Positions 18,992 through 29,412 are shown, numbered from the stretch's first letter. The stretch is DNA of 51,410 bases from an uncultured Helicobacter sp. (GCF_910577135.1 NZ_CAJTLL010000016.1:1-51410), one strand, 5' to 3'. The notes: a model not told the origin generated them from the sequence alone. Made by a program: numbers and translations.

Positions 18992-19856
18992 TCACACACC
19001 TCCTTTTTAACGCATTAAGACAAAGATTAATCATTAAAATAAAGACAAAAAGCACCACACACGAGGCGATAAGTGCCTCCCTATGCAAATCTGCAGCATA
19101 CCCAAGTTCAAGCACAATATTTGTAGTAAGCGTGCGCACTCCATCGCTTAGGGATTGGGGGAATATGGGCTGATTCCCCGCAACGACAATTACTGCCATC
19201 GCCTCGCCAATCGCCCTTCCTGCGCCTAGAATAATCCCTGCTAACACACCACTTTGCGCAGCCCTTAGCATTACGAAGAATGCCACACGTTCTTTACTCG
19301 CTCCAAGTGCTAATCCTCCCTCTAAATAAGCCTTATCAATGCCTTGAAGACTTATTTTAGACACAAGAATGATAGTTGGCAAAATCATTATCCCCAAAAG
19401 CACAGAAGCAGCCAGGAGACCCTTGCCACTTGTGCCAAGCAGAGAGGAAAGAAAGGGGACAATCACAATCAGCCCAAAAAATCCATACACTATACTTGGA
19501 ATCCCTGCGAGTAGCTCCACAGCAGGATTTAAAACATATCTCACCCATCTATGAGCGAAAAACACCAAATAGATAGCACTTAACACACCGCAAGGCACAC
19601 TTATTAAGAGTGCAAGTGCAGTTACATACACACTTCCTACAATCATAGGTGCAATGCCATAGACTTCCGCATTGGGCTGCCACAAAGAGCCAAAAATAAA
19701 ATCCACAAACCCTATTTTCATAATGCTAGGGATAGAGGAAGTAAATAAAAAGATACATATTATTGCCACGGCAAACACACAGGCAAAAGCGCATAAGGCA
19801 AACAATATCTGTACACCCATTGCATAAAGATTTTTTATGCTTTTTACTTTAGTCAT
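18984..19856 (-). CDS. pstC: Phosphate ABC transporter permease PstC
   Basis: Partner permease of PstA, about 290 residues from the ATG at 19856 (MTKVKSIKN), which has AAAGGAC upstream. The frame stays open further upstream to 19937, into pstS, but that region is not needed. It shows AGIPSIVYGFFGLIVIVPFL, the coupling loop DKAYLEGGLALGASKERV and GAGRAIGEAMAVIVVAGNQP, all standard PstC features, with about six membrane helices. Confidence 0.94.
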   Translation of the reverse strand: MTKVKSIKNLYAMGVQILFALCAFACVFAVAIICIFLFTSSIPSIMKIGFVDFIFGSLWQPNAEVYGIAPMIVGSVYVTALALLISVPCGVLSAIYLVFFAHRWVRYVLNPAVELLAGIPSIVYGFFGLIVIVPFLSSLLGTSGKGLLAASVLLGIMILPTIILVSKISLQGIDKAYLEGGLALGASKERVAFFVMLRAAQSGVLAGIILGAGRAIGEAMAVIVVAGNQPIFPQSLSDGVRTLTTNIVLELGYAADLHREALIASCVVLFVFILMINLCLNALKRRCVNE

Positions 19857-19893
19857 TATTGTCCTTTGAGCGATGAAATGCAGTGTCATTCTT

Positions 19894-20757
19894 TTATTGG
19901 TTAATGACTTCATTCCATTGTGCTGTATTACCCTCAAAAATAGCCTTGATTTGCTCTTTTCTTAGGGATTGGATAGGATTTTTTGGATTCACAATCACAG
20001 CCAAACCATCAAGGGCAAGAACTTGCGTTGTCAAATTTTTAGCCCTTTCACTCTCTTTAAGCTCACGGCTTACCATACCAATATCCGCGATACCTTGCAG
20101 TGTAGCGCTAATACCTGTTGATGAATCAGATTGCTGAATCTCAATTTTTGCATTTTTATTTTGCGCTAAATAGACTCCTTTGAGCTTTTCCATAAGGGGC
20201 GTTATAGAGCTTGAACCTGCAATAACAAGCTTGCCGCTAGGATTTGCGGGGGTAAAGCTTTTCTCTCCCATAGGGATATATCCTGCTTTGACAACAATAT
20301 CTTGAGCCTCTTGAGAAAGCGCAAACTGCAAAAAATCTTGCGCTAGAGGATTGTATTTATTTGTAACGACATTAAAAGGGCGCGAAAGAATGTATTGCTT
20401 GTTTTTCACCTGCTCTATGCTTGGCTCTACATCATTAATTTTTAATGCCTTAACAGATGAATTAAGAGAGCCTAATGACACATAGCCTATGGCGTCCTCA
20501 TCAGTCGTCACACTCACAAGCATAACGGCAGTAGAGTTAGTAATCTCCGCTTTTTTAGATATATTGTCAATCTTTTTATCTTTGATAGTTTGGTAGATTC
20601 CAAAAAGTTCAACAAATGCGCTTCTTGTGCCAGAGCCATCCTCTCTTGAAATAATATGAATATCTTGAGCTTTTGCAAACCCAAGCGAAACACCAAAAAC
20701 ACTTAAAAGCACAAAACATAAAGACCAAAATCGGCTATGCCATATTAAATTTTTCAC
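19894..20757 (-). CDS. pstS: Phosphate-binding periplasmic protein PstS
   Basis: Substrate-binding protein (287 residues from the GTG at 20757, which has AAGGAG seven bases upstream; an ATG at 20787 is also in frame). The signal peptide ends about FAKAQDI. Two related segments bind phosphate: IISREDGSGTRSAFVELFG near the N-terminus and AGSSSITPLMEKLKGVYLAQ in the second part, then QSDSSTGISATLQGIADIGMVSRELKESE. The second part matches the usual PstS start, so the two lobes appear in permuted order, as in PstS-like proteins carrying two PBP-like pieces. It is first in the operon. Confidence 0.88.
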   Translation of the reverse strand: MKNLIWHSRFWSLCFVLLSVFGVSLGFAKAQDIHIISREDGSGTRSAFVELFGIYQTIKDKKIDNISKKAEITNSTAVMLVSVTTDEDAIGYVSLGSLNSSVKALKINDVEPSIEQVKNKQYILSRPFNVVTNKYNPLAQDFLQFALSQEAQDIVVKAGYIPMGEKSFTPANPSGKLVIAGSSSITPLMEKLKGVYLAQNKNAKIEIQQSDSSTGISATLQGIADIGMVSRELKESERAKNLTTQVLALDGLAVIVNPKNPIQSLRKEQIKAIFEGNTAQWNEVINQ

Positions 20758-20817
20758 AATAAATCTCCTTAAATAGAGTAGTGTCATATTTGACAGATTG
20801 AAGTGTAAAAAAACGAT

Positions 20818-20856
20818 GTAAAGTTCTATAAAGTAGAAAGTAAAGAATATGTAAAG
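20818..20856 (-). promoter_or_regulatory. Phased GTAAAG repeats, candidate Pho box
   Basis: GTAAAG, ATAAAG, GTAAAG and GTAAAG begin at 20818, 20828, 20840 and 20851 (CTTTAC on the minus strand). Spacings of 10, 12 and 11 bases place them on one face of the helix, which is the geometry bound by PhoB-type regulators (11-bp direct repeats). They lie 60-100 bases upstream of pstS. An inverted repeat TGTCATATTTGACA (20782-20795) lies between them and the gene. Confidence 0.55.
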
Positions 20857-20912
20857 TGATAATTTTCTAGGGTTTAAAATCTCGTGTCAATTACAAGAAG
20901 CAACAAACAAAT

Positions 20913-20922
20913 GGGGGGGGGG
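20913..20922. repeat. Intergenic G10 tract
   Basis: Ten G residues lie in the gap between the divergent genes pstS and galE, about 155 bases upstream of pstS and 390 upstream of galE. No convincing reading frame crosses it. It could change promoter spacing, or be left from a lost contingency gene. Confidence 0.8.
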
Positions 20923-21313
20923 CTAATGCTAGAAATAAATCTGCTACAAAACATCAAAACTAAACCAATACCTACCATATTCTCTTTAATTCTTGCAACT
21001 ATCTCTTCTTTTCTTAATCAAACTTTTATAGAATCTTTCTCTTAAGGATTCTCTATCATACATTCCTTATAATATTGTGATATATCCCTATATAAGGTCT
21101 TATTAGCACAGGTTTCGCACAAAGTTTCCATATATACACGCGGTGTTTATCCATATTTGCAAAATCTTGCTTGTATAAATCATTATCCCTAGCCTTAGTT
21201 CTGCGGGATTACTCATCACAAGCGCTAAAAGTGATAAATTAAAACTTGCTTAAGCTATTGAAGTTGAGTTTTTAGTTTATTTAAGGGTGTAGATTCTAAT
21301 AAAAAGGACAAAT
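20923..21313. other. Gap before galE with a short coding remnant on the minus strand
   Basis: No intact gene. On the minus strand a coherent-looking stretch runs as RDNDLYKQDFANMDKHRVY in one frame and continues from an ATG at 21131 as METLCETCANKTLY...YYKECM, stopping at 21042. This may be the tail of a lost protein with paired cysteines, but I do not recognise it. The galE promoter and AAAAAGGAC ribosome site occupy the right end. Confidence 0.45.
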
Positions 21314-22351
21314 ATGGCATATCTTTTATTTACCGGTGCGAGTGGCTATATCGGCTCACATACAGCTTATTGCTTTTTAAAAAATACAGATTATCATTTA
21401 GTGATTATCGATGATTTAAGCACAGGATTCAAAGAGAATATCAACTACCTACAATCGTGCTTCCCACAGAGAATTACCTTTATTAAAAGCAATATTAATG
21501 ACACAAAGCAAATGTGCTCTTTGTTTGAAACTTACACATTTGAAGCCGTGATACATTTCGCAGCCTCACTCATCGTGGGAGAATCTGTATTCAAACCCAT
21601 TGAATACTACACAAATAATACCCTAAACACAACAAACCTTATCGCCCTATGCGTAGAATATGGCATATCAAAGTTTATTTTCAGCTCCACAGCCGCTGTG
21701 TATGGTGAGCCTCCCCTAGAGCTTATACCTATTGATGAGAATGCCCCGCTTTTGCCTATTAATCCCTATGGGGCGTCAAAAATGATGAGCGAGCGAGTGC
21801 TACAAGATAGTGCATTAGCTTATAAACACTTTGAATATGTTGCTCTGCGCTATTTTAATGTCGCTGGAGCGAGTATGGATAACACCCCTGAAGGGCTTAA
21901 AAATCATCAAGGTTTGGGACAAAGAAGTAAAAATGCTACACATCTTATCAAGGTCGCCTGTGAATGTGCCTGTGGCAAAAGGGAGAGTATGGGCATTTTT
22001 GGCGTGGATTATCCTACTAAAGATGGCACTTGTGTGCGGGATTATATCCACATTGATGATTTAGCCACCGCACACCTTGAGGCATTGCACTATCTGCAAC
22101 GCACCAAACAATCAAATATATTTAATGTAGGCTATTCTCAAGGATATAGCGTAAGAGAAGTGATTGATATTGTCAAAGAAGTAAGTAGCGTTGATTTCAA
22201 AGTTATAGAATCTGCTCGTAGAGAGGGCGACGCTATCGCTCTAAGTGCGAAAAATGACAAGATTCTCTCCCTCACACAATGGAAACCACAATTTAATAAT
22301 TTAAGGTTGATTGTCAAAAGTGCGTATGAATGGGAGAAAAGTCTAAGATAG
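21314..22351 (+). CDS. galE: UDP-glucose 4-epimerase
   Basis: A 345-residue extended short-chain dehydrogenase that interconverts UDP-glucose and UDP-galactose for surface polysaccharide. The NAD-binding TGASGYIGS is at 7-15; FSSTAAVYGEP (123-133) provides the catalytic serine/threonine, and the Tyr152-Lys156 pair is in PYGASK. RYFNVAGA and TKDGTCVRDYIHIDDLA are GalE hallmarks. It begins 14 bases after AAAAAGGACA and stands alone. No terminator is clear. Confidence 0.95.
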   Translation: MAYLLFTGASGYIGSHTAYCFLKNTDYHLVIIDDLSTGFKENINYLQSCFPQRITFIKSNINDTKQMCSLFETYTFEAVIHFAASLIVGESVFKPIEYYTNNTLNTTNLIALCVEYGISKFIFSSTAAVYGEPPLELIPIDENAPLLPINPYGASKMMSERVLQDSALAYKHFEYVALRYFNVAGASMDNTPEGLKNHQGLGQRSKNATHLIKVACECACGKRESMGIFGVDYPTKDGTCVRDYIHIDDLATAHLEALHYLQRTKQSNIFNVGYSQGYSVREVIDIVKEVSSVDFKVIESARREGDAIALSAKNDKILSLTQWKPQFNNLRLIVKSAYEWEKSLR

Positions 22352-22496
22352 GTGCTTAAAATCATTTGATGAAGAATTATATCTTCTTAGCCACTAAGTG
22401 GAATACAATATCCAGATTCTATTATAGTTATGGTGTGTCATTTATCACGGTTCATTCTATTTCTGCATACACTTGTGAGGTAGCCAATTAAAGTAT

Positions 22497-23672
22497 TTAA
22501 TGCAGCAAATGCAGCAAATGCCCGTAGCCCTGCTTTTCCATATCTTCTTTTGGGATAAACTTCAAAGATGCGCTATTAATGCAATAGCGCAACCCTCCAG
22601 CTTCTCTTGGACCATCATCAAAGAGATGTCCTAAATGTGCATTTCCTCCCTCACTTCGCACTTCTATGCGACTCATACCATAGCTATTATCAGCTAATTC
22701 TTTCAAGTTCGTGCCTGAAATGGGCTTAGTAAAGCTAGGCCAACCCGAGCCAGAATCAAACTTATCTTTTGAAGAAAAGAGCGGCTCACCTGTGGTTATA
22801 TCGACATAAATGCCCTTTTTGTGATTATTCCAATATTCGTTTCTAAAGGCAGGTTCTGTGGCATTTTGTTGCGTTACACAATATTGCAATTCACTAAGAT
22901 TCTGTTTCAAAACTGCATCGCTTGGGGCAGTATATGTCTTTTGTGCTTCAAGGCTTTGCTGCCATATTGATGACTTTGAGGACAAAGGTGTGCTTTGCGA
23001 ATTTTGTGCAAATCCTGTCAAACTCGTATCTCTAGCATTTTTTGCGTATTCAAACTTATCTTCGCCTATATGACAATAGCCATTTGGATTCTTATCGAGG
23101 TATTTTTGGTGATATTCTTCAGCCTTGTAGTAGTTTTTAAGTGGTAGCAATTCGATGGCGATTTTCTGCCCTTGATATTTTTGTGCCAAATTTTCAAGTG
23201 ATTTTTTTGCGATTGCCTCATCATCAGAATCCACAAAATAAATGCCTGTGCGGTATTGTGTGCCTTTATCATTACCCTGCTTATTCACAGAAGTAGGATC
23301 AATCACCTTATAATACATATCAAGCAAAAAAGAGAGGCTTACTACCGTAGGGTCATACACGATATGCACTGCTTCCGCGTGATTGGTATTTTTATACACC
23401 ACATCTTCATAGCTTGGATTCGCTATCCTGCCATTAGCATAGCCCACATCAGTTGCCACCACGCCCTTGATAGAATCAAAATATTTCTCCACACCCCAAA
23501 AGCAGCCACCTGCAAGATAAATTTCCTTATGTCCGTCCATCACTTTCTCCAATATATCAGTATTATCAGGCATTTCGCCTTTATTGTTCACTTTGCTTTT
23601 ATTGCCGACCACAGCATACGCAACAACCGCAATGAGCGCAAAAAATCCTAGAAAAACCAGCAGTTTTTTCAT
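22497..23672 (-). CDS. msrAB: Fused peptide methionine sulfoxide reductase MsrA/MsrB
   Basis: A 391-residue exported repair enzyme. An N-terminal membrane anchor or signal ([20 protein letters not shown], about 4-23) puts it in the periplasm. The MsrA domain (about 50-205) has [12 protein letters not shown] with catalytic Cys57 and reduces the S form. The MsrB domain (about 255-391) has [20 protein letters not shown] and the catalytic [11 protein letters not shown] and reduces the R form. This fused, membrane-linked layout matches the Helicobacter enzyme that protects against oxidative stress. katA is 2.2 kb away on the same strand. Confidence 0.94.
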   Translation of the reverse strand: MKKLLVFLGFFALIAVVAYAVVGNKSKVNNKGEMPDNTDILEKVMDGHKEIYLAGGCFWGVEKYFDSIKGVVATDVGYANGRIANPSYEDVVYKNTNHAEAVHIVYDPTVVSLSFLLDMYYKVIDPTSVNKQGNDKGTQYRTGIYFVDSDDEAIAKKSLENLAQKYQGQKIAIELLPLKNYYKAEEYHQKYLDKNPNGYCHIGEDKFEYAKNARDTSLTGFAQNSQSTPLSSKSSIWQQSLEAQKTYTAPSDAVLKQNLSELQYCVTQQNATEPAFRNEYWNNHKKGIYVDITTGEPLFSSKDKFDSGSGWPSFTKPISGTNLKELADNSYGMSRIEVRSEGGNAHLGHLFDDGPREAGGLRYCINSASLKFIPKEDMEKQGYGHLLHLLH

Positions 23673-23756
23673 TATTTATCCTTGCTTTAACTTTTTATAA
23701 GTGTATTTTGTTTTCTTAAATAAAGAGGTTAGCCCACTTTGCTTAAAATCTAAAAA

Positions 23757-24658
23757 TCATTTTTGACTTAAAAATATCCCAAAAAGCGTTAATATCCCAC
23801 CGATAATAATATACAAACTGATACTTTCTCCTAAAAGAATACAAGCAGCACTCACACCCACTACAGGCACAGCATAGATATATACACTCGCTTTAAGAGA
23901 ACCTAAAAATTTAAGACTCATATTCCAAGTCAAATAGCATAACCCAGAAGCCACAACACCCAAAAACAATAGGTTGAGTGCATTTGTTATATCCATATAG
24001 CGCGAGAAATGCAAAATGGCTTCAAAATCACCATTTATAATGCCATTTTCATAACACATAACGGGTAAAGTCCAAATCAGCCCATAAAAAAAGATTTTCT
24101 TTAGAATTACAATATGAGAATAAGCCTTAAAATGTTTAAAAATCATCTCTAAAAACAATGTATAAATCGACCATGTAAGCCCAGCCAAAATACACAAAAA
24201 TCTCCCACAGGGTAGATTTCTATATGAAAATTTCCCTGAAAAATGACTAAAATAATCCCAACACACGCAAAAATAAAGCCAAAAATAAAAAATCTGCTCA
24301 TTTTTTTATGATAAAAAATTGCAAATAATAGTCCCGTAAAAAAAGGATTGATTGCTACAAGTAACGAGGCATTAGACACACTTGTGTATTGCAGAGCAAT
24401 ATTTTCAGCTAGAAAATACAAACACCCACCAAAAAGCCCAGCAAATATAAAAATCACTTCATATTTTAGCCCACAAAAGCCGATACTATGCCTACATAGC
24501 GCACTTAAAAACACAAAAGCAATCAAAAAGCGGATAAATAAAATCTCGCTAGGAGCGAAATCTGCTAATAATATCTTTGTCGAGCTAAAGGTAATGCCCC
24601 ACACTCCAATCGTAAAAATCGCAAGAAAATGCCCTTTGAATGATGAATTTAAAAGCAT
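23757..24658 (-). pseudogene. EamA/DMT-family permease, frameshifted
   Basis: About 300 residues and ten membrane helices when restored: two EamA (drug/metabolite transporter) repeats. The first part runs from an ATG at 24658 (MLLNSSFKGHFLAIFTIGVWGITFSS is the typical first helix) to PVGDF. The second part has CILAGLTWSIYTLFLEM, VASGLCYLTWNMSL and AVPVVGVSAACILLGE. The join is an A5 run at 24196-24200 (T5 on the coding strand). One extra T would give PVGDFLCILAGLTWS in frame. Substrate unknown. The start is uncertain: an upstream ATG at 24742 overlaps the ankyrin gene. Confidence 0.78.
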
Positions 24659-24708
24659 AAGAAGCTCATATTTTGATATCCTTATAACATTACAAGATTT
24701 TAAGAAAC

Positions 24709-25194
24709 TTAGAAAGTATCTCTTCTTATGTCCTTCACACACATCAAAAACATACTGATTTTTTGCATTAATGTGAGTTTCTTTTTAGACTTTTTTAGAA
24801 GTAGAGGGATAATGTCTTTGTGTCTAAACATACAGGCGCAATTCATCGGTGTAAGCCCCATTCCATTATCAATATCAGGGTTCGCACCATATTCAAGTAG
24901 TAATTTTGCCATATCTGTATAGCCTTTGAAGCACACACCAGCAAGGGGTGTTTGATTTTTATCATTCTTCTTATCGACCTTCGCACCTCGCTCTAGCAGC
25001 ATTTTTACCACTTCTATATTATTATGATATGCGGCTAACATTAGCAACGTATTGCCTTTGTGATTAGCTAGATTAATATTTAATCCCGCATTTAGCATTA
25101 TTTCTAAAGATTCTTTATCATTTTCTCGTGCGAAGTCAAATGCCTTAGCGCAAAATTCCTCGAGTTTTTGCTCTTCTTGTGGTGTAAGTGTCAT
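24709..25194 (-). CDS. Ankyrin-repeat protein, catalase-associated type
   Basis: A 161-residue protein with about four ankyrin repeats and no signal peptide: DKESLEIMLNAGLNIN, GNTLLMLAAYHNNIEVVKMLLERGAKVD, NQTPLAGVCFKGYTDMAKLLLEYGANPD and GLTPMNCACMFRHKDIIPLLLKK. It lies downstream of katA on the same strand. In Campylobacter jejuni the ankyrin protein Cj1386 in that position helps deliver haem to catalase, and this is a plausible homologue. Here a 706-base gap separates the two genes, so co-transcription is less certain. The 3' end is close to the EamA gene. Confidence 0.78.
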   Translation of the reverse strand: MTLTPQEEQKLEEFCAKAFDFARENDKESLEIMLNAGLNINLANHKGNTLLMLAAYHNNIEVVKMLLERGAKVDKKNDKNQTPLAGVCFKGYTDMAKLLLEYGANPDIDNGMGLTPMNCACMFRHKDIIPLLLKKSKKKLTLMQKISMFLMCVKDIRRDTF

Positions 25195-25900
25195 ATTGCT
25201 CCTTTTCTCATTGCTGCTTAGAATCTATCTTTTGTATGCATTTTTGATATTTTACTTTATGCTATTTTATAAGGCATTCCAAATATATTTTATAAATTGA
25301 TTAAAAATCTTATCTATAATACTTAAGACATAAATCCAGCATATCCACGTATACACAGGGTGCAGAATCACATCATTTATCATTGCAAAATTAAAGAATA
25401 GAGCTAAAGCCTTATTTTGCCCTTGCAGAGTTTCAAAATGTTTATCTACACTTGCAAAGCAATGCTTCTTTAGAAAAGATCTTACTTTGCATCTGCAGCC
25501 CTCCTAAGGCAAATCTAGTAACAGCAAAACTACGAGGACAAAAGAAATTTCCTGTAAAACAAAGTTTTTTAGAAAAGCACACACTTAGTAAATATACTTG
25601 CTTTGATTGTCATACGCACGAAGTGTTTGCTAGACTACCTTTCTCACTTCACACTTGCAGAGTGAGTTTCTAAGGTTTAAAAATCTTACGGCACAGGAAA
25701 TATAAAAATATCTGTGTGATATTTTTATATGTAAAAGTGAAATAGCCTATTTCCTGAATCCACATTTACTGCGGGTTTATGAAATATTTACAATACCCTG
25801 CAAGAGAGGGATTAAAGACAGAGAAGCCGACGTTATCCCATCATACGTGGAGTATTGGGAATCCACTTCCCTACGAGCGCAAATACTTTAATATAAATCC
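25195..25900. other. Gap between katA and the ankyrin gene, with hairpins
   Basis: No convincing gene. A perfect 13-bp AT-rich hairpin with a 5-base loop lies at 25700-25730, and CTCACT...AGTGAG arms at 25644-25667. A 73-codon open frame on the plus strand (25452-25673) has no homology I recognise. The 16-mer AGTGAGTTTCTAAGGT at 25661-25676 recurs inverted at 31326-31341. Confidence 0.5.
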
Positions 25901-27334
25901 TTACAGCACTAGCTCCTCTACACGTTTGCCATAAGCAGGATCAGCCTTTTTAAAATGCTCAATTTGACGCTTTTTAATATCCGCTGGCACACCTTCCATT
26001 GCCTCTTTGATATTTTGACACAACGCCTCTTTTTGTGCATCATTCATTAAGCGATACAAATCTCCGGCTTGGACATAATAATCATCTTCTGTATCTCTGT
26101 GATTATATCGCATCGCTACATCGCCTCCTTGTGTATGTAATGGCGGCTCAATAGCATTGCTATCTTCGCTATAATCATCAAATTTACTTGGATTGTAGTT
26201 ACGTTCCCCACCAAATTTACCCATCTGCATATAGCCATCTCGCTGTGTATTGGATACAGGAGAAATTGCCGCATTCACAGGCAATTGCGTATGATTAATA
26301 CCTAATCTATATCGCTGCGTATCGCCATAGGCAAACAATCGCCCTTGTAGCATTTTATCGGGGCTATACCCAATGCCCGGCACGATATTAGCAGGATTGA
26401 AAGCTGCCTGCTCTACTTCAGCAAAATAATTTTCAGGATTCTTATTAAGCTCTAAAATCCCCACTTCAATCAATGGATAATCTTTATGACTCCATACTTT
26501 TGTTAAATCAAATGGATTAAAGCGATAATTCGCTGCGTCTTTTTCAGGCATTATCTGCACACAAAATCGCCATTTAGGAAAGTTACCTTTTTCGATATTT
26601 TCAAACAAATCGCGTTGATGGGATTCTCTATCATTTGCGATAATCTCTGCGGCTTCTTTATTGGTGAGATTGTGGATACCCTGCATAGATTTGAAGTGAA
26701 ATTTCACCCAAAATCGTTCATTTCTTGCATTGATAAAGCTATATGTATGGCTGCCAAAGCCGTGCATTTCACGATAACTGCGGGGAATGCCTCTATCGCT
26801 CATCAAAATCGTTACTTGATGTAAAGATTCAGGGTGTAAGCTCCAAAAGTCCCACGCTGCTGTCGCACTTCTTAGATTCGTCTTTGGGTCGCGCTTTTGC
26901 GTATGGATAAAATCAGGGAATTTCAAAGCATCTTTGATGAAGAACACAGGCGTGTTATTACCTACAATGTCCCAATTACCCTCATTTGTGTAAAATTTCA
27001 ACGCAAATCCTCGCACATCACGCTCCGCATCTGCTGCACCTCTCTCACCTGCGACGGTTGAAAATCTTAAAAATGCCTTTGTTTTTTTGCCCACTTGACT
27101 AAAAATATCCGCCTTAGAATATTTGGTAATATCATTAGTGATAGTTAGCTCACCATACGCCGCACTGCCGTTTGCATGCACTACTCGCTCGGGGATTCTC
27201 TCCCTATCAAAATGTGCGAGCTTCTCTAAAAGCCAAGTATCTTGCAAAAGCACACTTCCGCGGGCTCCTGCTGTCATTGAGTTTTGATTATCGCCAATGG
27301 GTGTTCCTGTCGCTGTTGTCAATTTCTTTGCCAT
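25901..27334 (-). CDS. katA: Catalase KatA
   Basis: A 477-residue small-subunit haem catalase that breaks down hydrogen peroxide. The catalytic His53 is in [16 protein letters not shown]. The [23 protein letters not shown] region and the proximal haem-ligand segment [17 protein letters not shown] are also present. It starts [17 protein letters not shown] behind a good AAAGGAGA site. A Fur/PerR-type operator lies 56 bases upstream, and an ankyrin protein gene lies downstream. Confidence 0.96.
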   Translation of the reverse strand: MAKKLTTATGTPIGDNQNSMTAGARGSVLLQDTWLLEKLAHFDRERIPERVVHANGSAAYGELTITNDITKYSKADIFSQVGKKTKAFLRFSTVAGERGAADAERDVRGFALKFYTNEGNWDIVGNNTPVFFIKDALKFPDFIHTQKRDPKTNLRSATAAWDFWSLHPESLHQVTILMSDRGIPRSYREMHGFGSHTYSFINARNERFWVKFHFKSMQGIHNLTNKEAAEIIANDRESHQRDLFENIEKGNFPKWRFCVQIMPEKDAANYRFNPFDLTKVWSHKDYPLIEVGILELNKNPENYFAEVEQAAFNPANIVPGIGYSPDKMLQGRLFAYGDTQRYRLGINHTQLPVNAAISPVSNTQRDGYMQMGKFGGERNYNPSKFDDYSEDSNAIEPPLHTQGGDVAMRYNHRDTEDDYYVQAGDLYRLMNDAQKEALCQNIKEAMEGVPADIKKRQIEHFKKADPAYGKRVEELVL

Positions 27335-27389
27335 TTTTTCTCCTTTGTATTAATTTGACTTTATTTAATTTAGCTAAAAATAATTAATA

Positions 27390-27402
27390 GATAATAATTA
27401 TC
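27390..27402. promoter_or_regulatory. Fur/PerR-type operator upstream of katA
   Basis: GATAATAATTATC is a perfect 6-1-6 inverted repeat identical to the core of the Fur-family box GATAATnATTATC. It lies 56 bases before katA and 112 before the divergent ribA. In this group PerR controls katA, so peroxide-dependent repression is likely. PerR versus Fur cannot be decided from the site. Confidence 0.75.
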
Positions 27403-27513
27403 CTTTATAAATTGATAAGCCATAAAAAATTATATGCGGATTTAATAAATTATTCTACAATGCGCTTTCTCAAAAATAAGACATTTTGCACTGCTATATA
27501 TTAAAGGATAAAT

Positions 27514-28098
27514 ATGGAATATGAGGTATCACAGCAAGCAAAGCTCCCTACGCGTTTTGGAGATTTTCTTGCTATCAGCTTTCGTGAATATATCACTAAA
27601 GAATCTTCAAAAGAACATCTTGTGGTTTTCACATCGCATTTAGGAGAGATTCCTCTTGTGAGAATTCACTCTGAATGCCTAACTGGCGATGTTTTTGGTT
27701 CAAAAAAATGCGATTGCGGGAATGAACTCGCCCTTGCAATGGAACAAATTGCACGTAATGATGAGGGTGGAATGCTTATCTATTTACGTCAGGAAGGGCG
27801 TGGCATAGGGCTATTTAATAAAATCAATGCGTATGCCTTACAGGACAAAGGCTATGATACGGTGGAGGCAAACCACGAATTAGGCTTTGAAAGTGATTTA
27901 AGGACTTATGAAATCGTGGGGGAGATTTTGAAGCATTTTCATCTCACACAAATTAATCTTTTAACAAACAATCCGCGAAAAATCAACGCCATAAAACCTT
28001 ATGCAAAAGTTGTGCGCCATAGTATTATCACTCCTACTAATCCACATAATCAAGGCTATTTAGCAGTAAAAAAGCAAAAACTAGGACATTTGCTTTAA
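27514..28098 (+). CDS. ribA: GTP cyclohydrolase II
   Basis: A 194-residue enzyme that opens GTP in the first committed step of riboflavin synthesis. The zinc cysteines are Cys55 ([11 protein letters not shown]), Cys66 and Cys68 (KKCDCGNEL). The active-site region [20 protein letters not shown] follows, then [10 protein letters not shown] and LLTNNPRKI. It is the stand-alone RibA form, not fused to RibB. It lies 20 bases ahead of moeA and may share its transcript. ribH is elsewhere in the window. Confidence 0.95.
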   Translation: MEYEVSQQAKLPTRFGDFLAISFREYITKESSKEHLVVFTSHLGEIPLVRIHSECLTGDVFGSKKCDCGNELALAMEQIARNDEGGMLIYLRQEGRGIGLFNKINAYALQDKGYDTVEANHELGFESDLRTYEIVGEILKHFHLTQINLLTNNPRKINAIKPYAKVVRHSIITPTNPHNQGYLAVKKQKLGHLL

Positions 28099-28118
28099 AC
28101 TCAATATAAGGAGGCAAT

Positions 28119-29360
28119 ATGGCAGACTATCCTACCCTTATTAGCTATGATGAGGCTGTAAAAATCCTAAATACCCTGCCTATCAAGCCTCTTGGCACCC
28201 AGCAAGTGCATTTTAAAAACGCACTTCATAGAATCTGCGCAGAAGATATAACCGCTCCGTGTGACGTTCCATCTTACCCAACATCAGCAATGGACGGCTA
28301 TGCGATAAATTTTGAAGATATGCCTACATTGCTTACAAATGGCTTAGAAATTTTGCCGCCCAACAAAGCAGGGAATCCTAACCGCCCCACCTTACAAAGA
28401 GGATATACGATAAAAACTTTGACAGGCTCTTTGCTGCCCATAAATGCAGATACGCTTATCATTGTCGAGCATATCACATTAAAAGATAACAGAATCTTTT
28501 TAAACACATCAGCAGATAATATCAAGCCACATCAGTGGATTCGTCAAGCGGGCGATAACTACAAAAAAGGTGAGGTGCTACTCAAAAAAGGTGATAAAAT
28601 CGGCGCTTTTGAAATAGGCTTACTCGCTGAACTCAATCAAAACTTCCTCCAAGTCTATCAAAAGGCGCGCGTGGGGATTCTCTGTGTGGGCGATGAAATC
28701 ATCGAGGTAGGCGAGGAAAAAAAGTATGAAAATGTCGTTAGAAGCGTCAATCCCCATCTTTTAGAATCTATTTTATTGCAAATGGGGCAAGAGCCTATGG
28801 TGTATCCCTTGCTTAAAGATGATAAAGCGATGATTAAAGCCGCATATGAACGCGCTTTGCGTGAGTGTGATATGATTATCAGCACTGGCGGTATGAGTAT
28901 GGGAGATTATGACTTCACACAAGATGTGATTAAAGAAATGGGGCAGATTCATTTCAAAGGTGTGCGATTGAAGCCGGGTAAGCCTGTGGCGTGTGCATCT
29001 TGTGGTGATACATTTATCTTAGGGCTACCCGGATTCCCTAATTCTTGCGCGGTAACCTTCCTCCTCTTTGGCTCTATTATTCTCGCGCGATTACAGGGTA
29101 GAATCCACAAGCCCACTTTCTTTAAGGCGCGTTTGCTTGAAAATATCAAAAGAGTGGATACGCGTATGGAATTCCGTGCTTGTGAGATTTATAATGATGA
29201 GCAGGGCACGTTTAATGTAAGCTTTAGTGCGAAAAAATCCCTCCAAAGCTCAATGATTAACAATCTTACGCATAATACCGCCCTAGCGATTTTAGAGGAG
29301 AATGGCAGTGATTTGGCAGCAGGAGAGGAAGTCAAAGTGATGTTTTTAAATCACTTTTAA
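28119..29360 (+). CDS. moeA: Molybdopterin molybdenumtransferase MoeA
   Basis: A 413-residue protein that inserts molybdate into adenylated molybdopterin. The MoeA motifs are in order: TSAMDGYA (55-62), GDEIIEVGEE (191-200), STGGMSMGDYDF (255-266) and LPGFPNSCAVTF, with the C-terminal beta-barrel domain from about 335. It heads a cofactor cluster (moaD, moaE, mobB, mog, moaC follow). moaA and mobA are not in the window. Confidence 0.94.
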   Translation: MADYPTLISYDEAVKILNTLPIKPLGTQQVHFKNALHRICAEDITAPCDVPSYPTSAMDGYAINFEDMPTLLTNGLEILPPNKAGNPNRPTLQRGYTIKTLTGSLLPINADTLIIVEHITLKDNRIFLNTSADNIKPHQWIRQAGDNYKKGEVLLKKGDKIGAFEIGLLAELNQNFLQVYQKARVGILCVGDEIIEVGEEKKYENVVRSVNPHLLESILLQMGQEPMVYPLLKDDKAMIKAAYERALRECDMIISTGGMSMGDYDFTQDVIKEMGQIHFKGVRLKPGKPVACASCGDTFILGLPGFPNSCAVTFLLFGSIILARLQGRIHKPTFFKARLLENIKRVDTRMEFRACEIYNDEQGTFNVSFSAKKSLQSSMINNLTHNTALAILEENGSDLAAGEEVKVMFLNHF

Positions 29361-29412
29361 CTTCAGCTTTGGTATGCTTTACATATCAATAATCACGCAG
29401 CAAGGAATGTTT

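Noticed and set aside
19894..20757. Permuted or fused PstS as a novelty
   Set aside because: Two PBP-like segments are common in PstS-like proteins of this group; not strong enough to report as unusual.
25452..25673. 73-codon plus-strand open frame in the katA gap
   Set aside because: No good ribosome site or recognisable motif, and it covers hairpin arms; more likely chance.
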